From: Calidifontibacillus erzurumensis | GTDB lineage: Bacteria > Bacillota > Bacilli > Bacillales > Bacillaceae_J | Length of the DNA: 64,000 nt | Reading direction: 5' to 3' | Assembly: GCF_013303125.1 (NCBI RefSeq) | Contig: NZ_JABTTE010000010.1 | Span: 49,749-113,748 of the forward strand | Shown here: positions 26,625 to 35,186 of the stretch, piece by piece | How positions within the stretch are numbered: the stretch's first letter is position 1 | How the letters are laid out: each line of letters opens with the position of its first letter | Position numbers and translations under genes: made by a program | The notes under the pieces: generated by a model | What the model saw: only the letters and a program-made list of their open reading frames with translations | Databases searched by the model: none | What the model was told of the DNA's origin: nothing

Positions 26625-28142
26625 ATGCTTTCTACTGAAGTATTGGACAGGACAGTACAAGAATTAGTCGATTTATTAGGAAAAGAAAACGTTTTAACAG
26701 AAATGAGGCATAAGGTTACAAGAAGTGCTTCTTGTTCCCCTTTCCCTGTTCAAAGATGGAAAGACCATCTTCCTGACATTGTTGTATTACCAAGTACTAC
26801 GGAAGATGTGGTAGGGATCGTCAAAATTGCGAATAAGTATAAAGTGCCGATCGTTCCACGGGGTGGCGGAAGCGGTCTTGCCGATGGAGCGGTTCCTTTG
26901 AAACACGGAATTGTTATAGATATTAAAAAAATGAATCAAATTTTAGAAATTGATGAAGAGAATATGACTGTAACCGTTCAAACAGGTATCAATCTTCTTC
27001 GTTTAAATGAAGTTCTTGGTAAGTTAGGTTATTGGCATCCAGATGACCCAGCTGGTTATATCAATGCAACCGTTGGTGGAAGAATCGGATGCAGCGGTTT
27101 AAGCCTCGTTGGTTCAGGCCATGGTCATACGAGAGATTTAGTAGTCAGCTTAAAACATGTGTTACCTACAGGTGAAGTGATCCATGTAGGAGAGGGCGGC
27201 GGAAAGAAAATTCGTAAATCAGCTGTTGGTTATCGATTAAAAGACTTATTTATTGGACACCAGGGAACTCTTGGAATTGCAACGGAAGCCGTATTAGAAA
27301 TTTTCCCGCGTCCAGAAGCTGTATTCCCAGCATTCTTTGCTTTCAAGAGTTTCGAAGAAAACTATAAAGCCGTTTACAAATTAGGTACGTCTGGATTAAA
27401 AACTTTAAGCGCATTAATTATGTACGATGAGCGCAAGATTGAATATTTAAAGCGGGATGATGAAGCATTTATCCCATTACGTGATGATGACAGAAGTGTA
27501 ATCTGTACCGTTCTTTATGGAACAAATGCGGAAGTAAATGAAGCGAAAAAAGTCATTTTCAAAATCGCTAAAGAATGCGGCGGAAGATATTTAGGCCAAG
27601 AAATGTCAGAAGGGGACTGGGCTTCCCGTCATGACCGGTACCATATCCCATTCCATGGACGACGTGCTGACGGACAGGTTGTATTACTTTCATGGCACTG
27701 TGAAGATGCAGCTATTAACTACTCTGAACTGCCTAGAGTTAAAGAGAAATGGCACAAGATAGTTAATAAATATGTGGAAAAACATGACGGAATTTTCGAT
27801 AACTGGGGCATGTTCATGTACACAGCGAATGCCTATAAGCCATGGGGCGATTACTTAGTTGAAATTGATATCGGTGTCAATGAATTAGCAATGACAGAAG
27901 AGATTTGGCAAGACTGGCTCAAAATGAAAGAAGAAATTGCCAAAGTCGTTGTGGAACATGAAGGAACAATCTCTTGCTGCCATGGTGGAACACGCCCAGG
28001 GGATGAAGAAGTTGTTATTTATGAAGAGCTAGGACCAAACGGAAACTATGAATTAATGAAAAAGATTAAAAAGCTTCTCGATCCAAACAATATTATGAAT
28101 CCAAACAAATACCTTTTAGATAACGCTTATAAGGAGGAATAA
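26625..28142 (+). CDS. FAD-linked 2-hydroxyacid oxidase, GlcD type
   Basis: A 505-aa flavoprotein of the VAO/PCMH family. The FAD-binding domain has VPRGGGSGLADGAVPLKHG and YINATVGGRIGCSGLSLVGS; the C-terminal FAD-oxidase domain ends in CCHGGTRPGDE and KLLDPNNIMNPNKYL. Related enzymes oxidise glycolate, D-lactate or other 2-hydroxyacids and pass electrons to Fe-S/CCG partners or to ETF, both of which are encoded directly downstream. AAAGGAGTTGTGAC precedes the ATG. The Fe-S gene follows 2 nt after the stop. The exact substrate is not determined. Confidence 0.9.
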   Translation: MLSTEVLDRTVQELVDLLGKENVLTEMRHKVTRSASCSPFPVQRWKDHLPDIVVLPSTTEDVVGIVKIANKYKVPIVPRGGGSGLADGAVPLKHGIVIDIKKMNQILEIDEENMTVTVQTGINLLRLNEVLGKLGYWHPDDPAGYINATVGGRIGCSGLSLVGSGHGHTRDLVVSLKHVLPTGEVIHVGEGGGKKIRKSAVGYRLKDLFIGHQGTLGIATEAVLEIFPRPEAVFPAFFAFKSFEENYKAVYKLGTSGLKTLSALIMYDERKIEYLKRDDEAFIPLRDDDRSVICTVLYGTNAEVNEAKKVIFKIAKECGGRYLGQEMSEGDWASRHDRYHIPFHGRRADGQVVLLSWHCEDAAINYSELPRVKEKWHKIVNKYVEKHDGIFDNWGMFMYTANAYKPWGDYLVEIDIGVNELAMTEEIWQDWLKMKEEIAKVVVEHEGTISCCHGGTRPGDEEVVIYEELGPNGNYELMKKIKKLLDPNNIMNPNKYLLDNAYKEE

Positions 28143-28144
28143 AG

Positions 28145-28642
28145 ATGGCTGAACTATTATCTAAAAAAGAGTTTTATTATACAACTCCATTTAAAGATGG
28201 CGAACCGATCAGTGAAGAATTACAGAAAGATTGTTATGCAACTTTTGCTTGTAGACATAAGTTTTGCCGTGAAGTATGTCCAGTTCATACGATCGATCGC
28301 GATGAAAACCATACATCTTACGGCTTTCAGACGATGCTTTTTGCCGTATCGAAAGGTTTGGATACGATCAACAATATTAAAGACGAATTTACACATTGCT
28401 TACAATGTGGAGCATGTGAGTTGCGTTGTCCAACTACATTATTCTCTGCAGACTTCTATAAATACGAAACGACAACAGTAGATTTAGTAAGAAAATTTAG
28501 AAGAGATGTAATCGCTTCCGGCAACACATATGAAGGATTTGATAAAGTTCAAAAATATATTGATGAACATATGAATTTGTACAACGGCTCAGGAGAAGAA
28601 TTGCTGCAATGGTCTAAAGGTTTAGGAATTAACATTGTTTAA
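28145..28642 (+). CDS. 4Fe-4S ferredoxin-like subunit
   Basis: A 165-aa Fe-S protein. The C-terminal cluster motif is classical, CLQCGACELRCP. The first motif is unusual: CYATFACRHKFCREVCP has C-x4-C-x4-C-x3-CP spacing instead of CxxCxxCxxxCP. It corresponds to the N-terminal Fe-S half of GlcF/LldF-type proteins; the CCG half is a separate gene 11 nt downstream. It probably relays electrons between the flavoprotein and the CCG subunit or ETF. Confidence 0.85.
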   Translation: MAELLSKKEFYYTTPFKDGEPISEELQKDCYATFACRHKFCREVCPVHTIDRDENHTSYGFQTMLFAVSKGLDTINNIKDEFTHCLQCGACELRCPTTLFSADFYKYETTTVDLVRKFRRDVIASGNTYEGFDKVQKYIDEHMNLYNGSGEELLQWSKGLGINIV

Positions 28643-28653
28643 GGGGGATTAAC

Positions 28654-29400
28654 ATGGCGGACAAGAAAACATATAAACCAGACGAAACATTTCTCTTTGT
28701 CGATTACTTTAGTGCAACACAATCATCTGAACTTCCTAGATTAACCGCTCAAATTATGATGAAGGCAGGGGAAAAAGTAAATGTAATTAAAAAACCTGCC
28801 GTCACCAATGGTGAGTTGTTAGAAACAAATTTAGATCTTTGGCTTCAACATGGCAGAGAAAATATTCGCATGCTAGAGGAAGCGGGTGCCAAACGGGTGA
28901 TTATCGTGAACCCGCATGAGTATACGTATTTCGTAAAAGAATATCCAAAACATTTTGGTCCTTTGCCTTTTGAGTGCGTATTTGTAACCGATTACTTGTG
29001 GGAATTAGTGGAGGCAGGAAAAATCGAGCTTACCAATGAGGTCAAAATGGTTGTTACGTACCATGACCCATGCTCACTAAATAAAATGGTAAACATTAAC
29101 GAATCGCCGAGAAATTTAATTAAAAAGATTCCGGGAATTACATTTAATGATGAACATCCTGTTACGCAATGGGCATACTGCTGCGGAAATGGTACTTCAT
29201 CGTTCAAAAAGATTCACCCGGATAAAGCTTATCAAATTGGTAAAAAACGAATCCAAGATGCAGTTGAATTGGCAGATACATTGTTAGTTGCTTGTCCACA
29301 TTGTAAGGACCATCTAACAGAAACATCTGCTAAATCTGGAATCGATGTAAGCCCGACACATGTTGTTGAATTAGTAGCGAAATCAATGGGGATCGCATAA
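28654..29400 (+). CDS. CCG-domain (heterodisulfide reductase-like) subunit
   Basis: A 248-aa protein with one cysteine-rich CCG domain: YHDPCSLNK, then WAYCCGNGTSSF, then ACPHCKDHL. In HdrB, GlpC, LldE and GlcF such domains bind a non-cubane 4Fe-4S cluster. Those proteins usually have two CCG domains; only one complete set is visible here, and the N-terminal 120 residues are a diverged first half without the cysteines. GGGGGAT ribosome binding site. It is part of the flavoprotein complex by gene order. Confidence 0.85.
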   Translation: MADKKTYKPDETFLFVDYFSATQSSELPRLTAQIMMKAGEKVNVIKKPAVTNGELLETNLDLWLQHGRENIRMLEEAGAKRVIIVNPHEYTYFVKEYPKHFGPLPFECVFVTDYLWELVEAGKIELTNEVKMVVTYHDPCSLNKMVNINESPRNLIKKIPGITFNDEHPVTQWAYCCGNGTSSFKKIHPDKAYQIGKKRIQDAVELADTLLVACPHCKDHLTETSAKSGIDVSPTHVVELVAKSMGIA

Positions 29401-29414
29401 AAGGAGGGAGAACC

Positions 29415-29603
29415 ATGGCAGAAAAAGTCATTTTTGAGAAAGGATACTATGAAGTTGATCCTGCGAGAATGCAACATTATGTGAAACAAACCGTTATGAA
29501 TGATGCAGAGTGTCGAAGAATTATTAAATGTAGAACGATGTACTTGGAATGGATGCTAAACCACTTTTCAGATGGTGTTCCAGCACCACCCGAGGAAGAG
29601 TAA
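29415..29603 (+). CDS. Small conserved-looking protein in the oxidation cluster
   Basis: A 62-aa soluble protein starting MAEKVIFEKGYYEVDPARM, with ECRRIIKCRTMYLEWML in the middle and an acidic, proline-rich end. Strong AAGGAGGGAG ribosome binding site, 14 nt after the CCG gene. The two cysteines are five residues apart and could bind metal or help assembly, but no family is recognised. It is followed by a perfect 14-bp hairpin. Confidence 0.7.
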   Translation: MAEKVIFEKGYYEVDPARMQHYVKQTVMNDAECRRIIKCRTMYLEWMLNHFSDGVPAPPEEE

Positions 29604-29616
29604 TTATCTTGAGGCA

Positions 29617-29651
29617 AGTTATCAAACTAGTATTTTGCTAGTTTGATAACT
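29617..29651 (+). terminator. Perfect inverted repeat within the operon
   Basis: AGTTATCAAACTAG and CTAGTTTGATAACT around a 7-nt loop. No T run follows, so it is more likely an mRNA-stability or partial-termination hairpin between the flavoprotein genes and etfBA. Confidence 0.6.
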
Positions 29652-29686
29652 CCTTCTCAATTAAATAAATACAAGGAGGATTTAGG

Positions 29687-30454
29687 GTGAAAATTCTAGT
29701 TTGTGTAAAGCACGTAGTCGATACAACAGAAGTTCGCGTAGACCAAAACGGGGAATTAGTATTACGAGGAGTTCCTACCAAAATCAATGACTATGACAAA
29801 AATGCTATTGAAGAAGCGGTAAAGATTAAGCAAGCAACGAATGGAGAAGTAACTTTATTAACAATAGGACCAAAAGAAGCCCAAAAGACATTAAAAGAAG
29901 GATTGGCAATGGGCGCTGACAATGCTTACCTCGTGGAGGATACAGATGTATCTAAATATGATTCTGTTCAAATTGCAAAAATATTAAGTAAAGCGATCCA
30001 AAAACTTGGTGGTTTTGATCTTATTTTCGCTGGCTCAGTTTCTGAGGATATTAGCAATAACATTACCGGCATTAGTTTAGCTGAATGGTTAGGTTATGAG
30101 AATATCTCATATGTTCAAAAAATCGATGTGGCTGGAAGTAAAGTCACTACCGAACGGAAAATCGGACAAACGATTGAGACCATTGAGGCAGAACTGCCTG
30201 TCGTTGTGACGGTGGACCGTTCCATCAATACTCCACGCCTGCCGACTGCTATTCAAATTATGAAAGTAAAGGCGAACCGAATTAAAACGATGTCCCTAAG
30301 TGAATTAGACAACTTAGACGGTGTAACTGCTAACGTCAGTTTAAGAGATTATAATATTGTTTCCACTCAACGCAAAAAAGTTATTTTTGAAGGCGATTTA
30401 GACGGAGCTGTCAATAATCTAGTAGAAGAATTAAGCAGGGAGGGCGTATTTTAA
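29687..30454 (+). CDS. etfB: Electron transfer flavoprotein beta subunit
   Basis: A 255-aa EtfB that with EtfA carries electrons from flavin dehydrogenases. Family blocks: ILVCVKHVVDTTEVRVD, NDYDKNAIEEAVKIK, EGLAMGADNAYLVED, LIFAGSVSEDISNNITG and PRLPTAIQIMKVKA. GTG start after AAGGAGG. etfA follows with a 1-nt gap. Its place between a GlcD-type oxidase and an aldehyde dehydrogenase suggests a dedicated ETF for this pathway, distinct from the fatty-acid one. Confidence 0.95.
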   Translation: MKILVCVKHVVDTTEVRVDQNGELVLRGVPTKINDYDKNAIEEAVKIKQATNGEVTLLTIGPKEAQKTLKEGLAMGADNAYLVEDTDVSKYDSVQIAKILSKAIQKLGGFDLIFAGSVSEDISNNITGISLAEWLGYENISYVQKIDVAGSKVTTERKIGQTIETIEAELPVVVTVDRSINTPRLPTAIQIMKVKANRIKTMSLSELDNLDGVTANVSLRDYNIVSTQRKKVIFEGDLDGAVNNLVEELSREGVF

Positions 30455-30455
30455 G

Positions 30456-31412
30456 ATGGCGAGTATTCTTTTATATGGATCTAATACAGAGAAAATTCCT
30501 TATGTTCTGAACGAAGCAAAAAAGATTCAATCAGAATTTGGTGCAGATGAAATTTTAGCATTAGTAATCGGAAATCGTGAAGATGCTCAAAAATTAGTGA
30601 ATTGCGGAGTTGATAAAGTAATTTTTGCTTCTGGAGAGGGAAAATTCCCAGAAACAGTCAGTGAGATCGTTGCAAAAGTAATGGAAAAATATGAGGCAAG
30701 CACGCTAGTCATGTTAAACCAACCGTTTGAAGTAGAAATTGCTGGACGTGTAAGTACAAAAATAGAAGCAAGCTGCTTAACGGATTGCCTGGCGATTAAA
30801 AAAGACGGCGACGGTTCATTAATAGCTGAAAAAATGTTATACGGTGGCGTCGTTATTGGAAATTACAAATTAACAAATAATTCTATCGTTGTAACATTAA
30901 ATGAAAATAGCTGCCGGGAAATCTATAAAAATGAAGAAAATAATCTATCAACTTTTAGTGAAGAAACGTTTGAAACAAAACCATTAAAGAAAAAAATTAC
31001 ACAAACACGCGAAATCGAACAAACCGTAGACTTAAAATCTTCAAGAAAAATTGTATCTATTGGCCGTGGGATTAATAAACAAGAAGATATTGGCATCGTA
31101 GAACAATTAGCCAATGCAATCGGTGCCCAATTAGGATGTTCTCGACCAATTGTAGAAGACTTTAAATGGTTAAAGCCAGAAAGACAAGTCGGTTTAACAG
31201 GTACGATCGTTGCGCCTGATCTATATGTAGCGATTGGAATTTCAGGACAAATTCAACATGCTGTTGGTATTAAAGATGCCAAAGTGATTGTTGCGATTAA
31301 CAATAATAAAAATGCGCCTATTTTCGAAATTGCAGACTATGGAATTGTCGGCGATTTATATGAAGTTGTTCCAAAATTACAACAAGCGCTTCAGGCAGTT
31401 GTAAATAAATAG
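30456..31412 (+). CDS. etfA: Electron transfer flavoprotein alpha subunit
   Basis: A 318-aa EtfA. The C-terminal FAD-binding domain is clear: IVSIGRGINKQEDIGIVEQL, SRPIVEDFKWLKPERQVGLTG (split here as SRPIVEDF and RQVGLTG), IAIGISGQIQHAVGIKD-like block and AINNNKNAPIFEIADYGIVG. It pairs with EtfB. With the membrane Fe-S protein encoded downstream it can hand electrons to menaquinone. A weak hairpin, AAAAGCTC with GAGCTTTT at 31444-31470, follows the gene. Confidence 0.95.
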   Translation: MASILLYGSNTEKIPYVLNEAKKIQSEFGADEILALVIGNREDAQKLVNCGVDKVIFASGEGKFPETVSEIVAKVMEKYEASTLVMLNQPFEVEIAGRVSTKIEASCLTDCLAIKKDGDGSLIAEKMLYGGVVIGNYKLTNNSIVVTLNENSCREIYKNEENNLSTFSEETFETKPLKKKITQTREIEQTVDLKSSRKIVSIGRGINKQEDIGIVEQLANAIGAQLGCSRPIVEDFKWLKPERQVGLTGTIVAPDLYVAIGISGQIQHAVGIKDAKVIVAINNNKNAPIFEIADYGIVGDLYEVVPKLQQALQAVVNK

Positions 31413-31519
31413 AATCTATTAATTCATGAAGGAAACGAAAACTAAAAGCTCGACCAGCTAGAGAGCTTTTCAATATAAATATACGTTTAAATTTGTCAAT
31501 GAGAGGTGTTTGATACTTT

Positions 31520-32989
31520 ATGAATTTAAAGATGTATATAAATGGCGAATGGGTCAATGCTTTATCAGGGGCAACGAGGGAAATTATAAATCCTGCCAAT
31601 GGTGAAGTCATCGCAGTGGCGGCAGAGGGCGACCAAGAAGATGCAAAAATCGCTATTAAAGTTGCTAGAGAGGCTTTTGATTCAGGCGTCTGGTCAGACT
31701 TGCCTGCGAAAGAGAGAGCAAATTATTTATATAAAATTGCTGATAAGCTTGAAGAGCGCGCAGAAATGTTTAAAGAATTAGAAACTTTAGATAATGGGAA
31801 GCCTCATCGTGAAGCGGAATTTGATATTGGTGATGCTGTCGATTGTTTCCGTTATTATGCCGGATTAGTTTCAAAACCTCATGGATATACGTATGAGGTA
31901 GCTGATGCGACTCAAGCGATGACGGTTCGTGAGCCGGTGGGCGTTTGTGGCTTAATTACTCCATGGAATTATCCATTATTAATGGGAGTATGGAAAATTG
32001 CTCCGGCCCTTGCTGCTGGTAATACGATCGTTTACAAACCATCGGAGATCACACCAGTAACTAGTGTTAAATTGTTTGAGATTATTGAAGAAGTAGGTAT
32101 ACCGAAGGGTGTAGCCAATCTTGTTCTTGGACCAGGACCTACCGTAGGTGCTGAAATTGCTGCAAGTCATGATGTCGATAAAGTGTCATTTACAGGCGGT
32201 ACAAAAACCGGCCGTGAAATTATGAAAGCTGCCGCAGGAAATATTAAAAAGATCTCATTAGAATTAGGCGGTAAATCTCCGAACATCGTATTTGCAGACG
32301 CTGATTTTGAAACAGCTGTAGACTATGCGCTGTTTGGTATTTTTGCAAACTCCGGTCAAGTATGCTCAGCAGGTTCCCGTTTGCTGCTTGAGGAGAGCAT
32401 TCACGATAAATTTATTGAAAGATTAGTAGAGAGAGCGAAAAAAATTCGTGTAGGTCCTGGATATTTCAAGAGTACAGAAATGGGACCGCTAGTAAGTAAA
32501 GAGCATATGGAGAAAGTACTAAACTACATTCAAATTGGTATCGAAGAGGGCGCAAAACTTGTTTGTGGCGGAAAACGGTTAGTAGAAAATGAACTTGATA
32601 AAGGATTTTTCGTGGAACCAACGATTTTTGTGGATGCGAGACCTGATATGAGAATTGTTCAAGAAGAAATTTTTGGACCCGTATTAGTTGTTCAAAAATT
32701 CAAAGATGAACAAGAAGCGATTGAATTAGCCAATGGCACCCCATACGGACTTGCAGCTGGTGTATTTACACAAGATGGTGCGAAGGCTATGCGTGTCATT
32801 AAGAAAATGCGGGCAGGCATTTGCTGGATTAACACGTACCACCCAACTTATAATGAAGCGCCATGGGGCGGTTATAAACAAAGCGGAATTGGCCGTGGCT
32901 TAGGAACATACGGCTATGAGGAATTTACAGAAGTGAAGCAAATTAATATCAATATGAATGTTGAACCAACTGGTTGGTTTGAAAATTAA
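31520..32989 (+). CDS. NAD(P)-dependent aldehyde dehydrogenase
   Basis: A 489-aa ALDH superfamily enzyme, close in length and blocks to betaine-aldehyde dehydrogenase GbsA. Key residues: TPWNYPLLMGVWKIAPAL (substrate and cofactor site), FTGGTKTG, catalytic-base E248 in LELGGKSPNIV, and nucleophile C282 in SGQVCSAGSRL. The active-site regions are complete. Location between etfA and the EMO gene suggests it oxidises an aldehyde intermediate of the same pathway. The natural substrate could be a betaine-like, hydroxy or simple aldehyde; sequence alone does not decide. Confidence 0.93.
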   Translation: MNLKMYINGEWVNALSGATREIINPANGEVIAVAAEGDQEDAKIAIKVAREAFDSGVWSDLPAKERANYLYKIADKLEERAEMFKELETLDNGKPHREAEFDIGDAVDCFRYYAGLVSKPHGYTYEVADATQAMTVREPVGVCGLITPWNYPLLMGVWKIAPALAAGNTIVYKPSEITPVTSVKLFEIIEEVGIPKGVANLVLGPGPTVGAEIAASHDVDKVSFTGGTKTGREIMKAAAGNIKKISLELGGKSPNIVFADADFETAVDYALFGIFANSGQVCSAGSRLLLEESIHDKFIERLVERAKKIRVGPGYFKSTEMGPLVSKEHMEKVLNYIQIGIEEGAKLVCGGKRLVENELDKGFFVEPTIFVDARPDMRIVQEEIFGPVLVVQKFKDEQEAIELANGTPYGLAAGVFTQDGAKAMRVIKKMRAGICWINTYHPTYNEAPWGGYKQSGIGRGLGTYGYEEFTEVKQININMNVEPTGWFEN

Positions 32990-33000
32990 TAAATAAACAC

Positions 33001-33034
33001 ATCCCCCTTAGATGGTTTACAAGTCTAAGGGGGA
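33001..33034 (+). terminator. Perfect inverted repeat after ALDH
   Basis: ATCCCCCTTAGA pairs with TCTAAGGGGGAT around a 10-nt loop. No T run follows. Probably partial termination or mRNA stabilisation before the EMO gene. Confidence 0.6.
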
Positions 33035-33071
33035 TTGGATCAAATTTGAGTCGTGAGGGGAGGGCTTATAG

Positions 33072-35147
33072 ATGCAGGAAATTTTTAGGGAGTATCTGCC
33101 ATTCTTACCTGGATGGACACCCTATTTAATGTATACATTTTTTCTAGTAGTTGTCGTATTTATTGGTTGGGCAGTATCTAATAAAATAAAAAACTATGGG
33201 ATTAACATAAAAGAACTTTGGGGTGAATTAAAAACTCAATATAAAAACCATGGGAATGAAATCTTTAAGAGAATTATTCAAAACATCATCGCACAAAAGA
33301 AAGTTCGTAGAGATAAGTATTCTGCAGTCATGCACCTTTCCATATTTTATGGAATGATTTTTCTATTTATTGGAACTTTTCTAGTATTTTTAGAGCAAGA
33401 TATTTTAAAACATTTTGGTGTAGAAAGCCTGATCAAAGGCAATTTTTATTTAATTTATGAGTTTATTTTAGAACTTGCAGGACTGCTATTAGTCATCGGA
33501 ATCACGATGGCTTTATATAGAAGACTAGTCATCAAGCCCAAACATTTGCATTCAAGTCATGAAAATTTCTTCTTATTGTTATGTTTGTTATATCTTGGAT
33601 TAAGCGGCTTTATTATAGAAGGGATACGATTAACTTTACAACCAGTGGAATGGGGCGTCTTTTCATTTATCGCCTATGGAATATCAAAAGTTTTTATAAG
33701 TTTTCAGCCATCTGCTGAAACATTAGGTAGTATTTATGTTGGTCTTTGGTGGTCCCACTTATTTGTAGCCTTTGCTTTTATTGCTGTCCTACCGATTACT
33801 GTCCTTAAACATGTCATTCTCATTCCGTTAAATCAATTTTTATTGCCAGTGGATCGAGAAAAAGCGAAACTGACGACACCTTTCAATATTATGGAATTAG
33901 AGGATCAAGAGGATGATGAAGAAAACGAGCTTCAAATTGGAATTGCTTGTGCTCAAGACTTGAACTGGAAGGCAAAATTAAATTTAGCTGCATGTGTGAA
34001 TTGTGGTCGATGTGAATCCGTCTGTCCGGCCCATGCAAGCGGGCGGGAACTAAACCCTAGATTATTCGTTCAAAAATTGAAAAATACGTTTGATAAATAT
34101 ACGGTGAATTTGGAAGAACAAAAGGTTAATTTTTTTGAATCAGGTTTACTGACAGAAAATGAGATTTGGAGTTGCACGAATTGCGGTGCTTGTATGGAGG
34201 AATGTCCAGCTCAAATCCAGCATGTCGATTATATTCTTGATTTACGAAGATATTTAGTTGCCGAGAACAAGTTAGATAATCAGAAAACGGCTTTATTTAA
34301 TAATCTGGACCAAAATTTCAACCCATTAGGTTTGCCGTCATATAAGAGAAATGAATGGTTAGTCGAATTAGGTGTACCGTTATTAGAAGAAAATCCAACT
34401 GCTGAATATTTATATTGGGTTGGTGATTTAGGTTCTTATGACCCTCGCATTCAAAATGTTGTAAAAAGCTTTGTAGAAATTTTAAAAGCTGCCAAAGTAG
34501 ATTTTGCAATTTTCACTCATGAAGAGAAAAATGATGGTGAAATTCCAAAACGGATGGGTGAAGAAGGCCGGGCTCAATTAATAGCGATGGAAAATGTTGA
34601 GTTATTAAATAGTTATGAAGTAAAGAAAATTATTACGCATGATCCGCATGCTTATAATATGTTAAAACATGAATACAAAGATTTTGGCGGAAATTACGAA
34701 GTGTACCATCATAGCGTATTCTTGGAGCAATTGATTCGGGAAAACCGAGTACCACTGAAAACAAAAACGAACGAAAGAATCGTATTCCATGATTCTTGTA
34801 ATTTAAGTAGATGGAATAATATTTTTGAAGAACCTAGAAAAGTTCTCCAAAGTGTGATGGACCAGCCAATTTTAGAAATAAAAGAATCGAAAGATAAAAC
34901 ATCCTGTTGCGGTGCTGGTGGAGGCAACTATTGGTATAAAGTTCCTGAACAAGAAAAAATTAGTAATAATCGTATGAAACAATTGACGGTTGTTGAGCCT
35001 GAAACGATTGCACTTGGCTGTCCATTCTGTCTCATGATGCTTGAGGATTCTGCCCGCACAATGGAAAAAGATGTGCGAATTAAAGATTTGGCTGAAATTG
35101 TCTATGAAAATATGGCAAAAGAAGAAAAGATAGAAGAAGCTGTCTAA
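33072..35147 (+). CDS. Membrane Fe-S oxidoreductase, EMO/FadF type
   Basis: A 691-aa protein related to Bacillus FadF (YwjF) and the EMO family of ETF:menaquinone oxidoreductases. The N-terminal 250 residues have about five to six membrane helices of the NarI-like haem b type, with histidines in the helices. Two 4Fe-4S motifs follow: CVNCGRCESVCP and CTNCGACMEECP. The CCG-like C-terminal part has FHDSCNLSRW, SCCGAGGGNYW and GCPFCLMML. It can take electrons from reduced ETF and pass them to menaquinone. Placed directly downstream of etfBA-ALDH, it completes a route from substrate to the respiratory chain. Confidence 0.9.
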   Translation: MQEIFREYLPFLPGWTPYLMYTFFLVVVVFIGWAVSNKIKNYGINIKELWGELKTQYKNHGNEIFKRIIQNIIAQKKVRRDKYSAVMHLSIFYGMIFLFIGTFLVFLEQDILKHFGVESLIKGNFYLIYEFILELAGLLLVIGITMALYRRLVIKPKHLHSSHENFFLLLCLLYLGLSGFIIEGIRLTLQPVEWGVFSFIAYGISKVFISFQPSAETLGSIYVGLWWSHLFVAFAFIAVLPITVLKHVILIPLNQFLLPVDREKAKLTTPFNIMELEDQEDDEENELQIGIACAQDLNWKAKLNLAACVNCGRCESVCPAHASGRELNPRLFVQKLKNTFDKYTVNLEEQKVNFFESGLLTENEIWSCTNCGACMEECPAQIQHVDYILDLRRYLVAENKLDNQKTALFNNLDQNFNPLGLPSYKRNEWLVELGVPLLEENPTAEYLYWVGDLGSYDPRIQNVVKSFVEILKAAKVDFAIFTHEEKNDGEIPKRMGEEGRAQLIAMENVELLNSYEVKKIITHDPHAYNMLKHEYKDFGGNYEVYHHSVFLEQLIRENRVPLKTKTNERIVFHDSCNLSRWNNIFEEPRKVLQSVMDQPILEIKESKDKTSCCGAGGGNYWYKVPEQEKISNNRMKQLTVVEPETIALGCPFCLMMLEDSARTMEKDVRIKDLAEIVYENMAKEEKIEEAV

Positions 35148-35154
35148 AAAGAAC

Positions 35155-35184
35155 TCCGTGGGACTGTTTTTTTCCCACGGAGGA
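35155..35184. terminator. Terminator between convergent genes
   Basis: CTCCGTGGG pairs with CCCACGGAG around a T-rich loop. It lies between the end of the EMO gene and the end of the regulator on the other strand. Confidence 0.7.
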
Positions 35185-35186
35185 TA

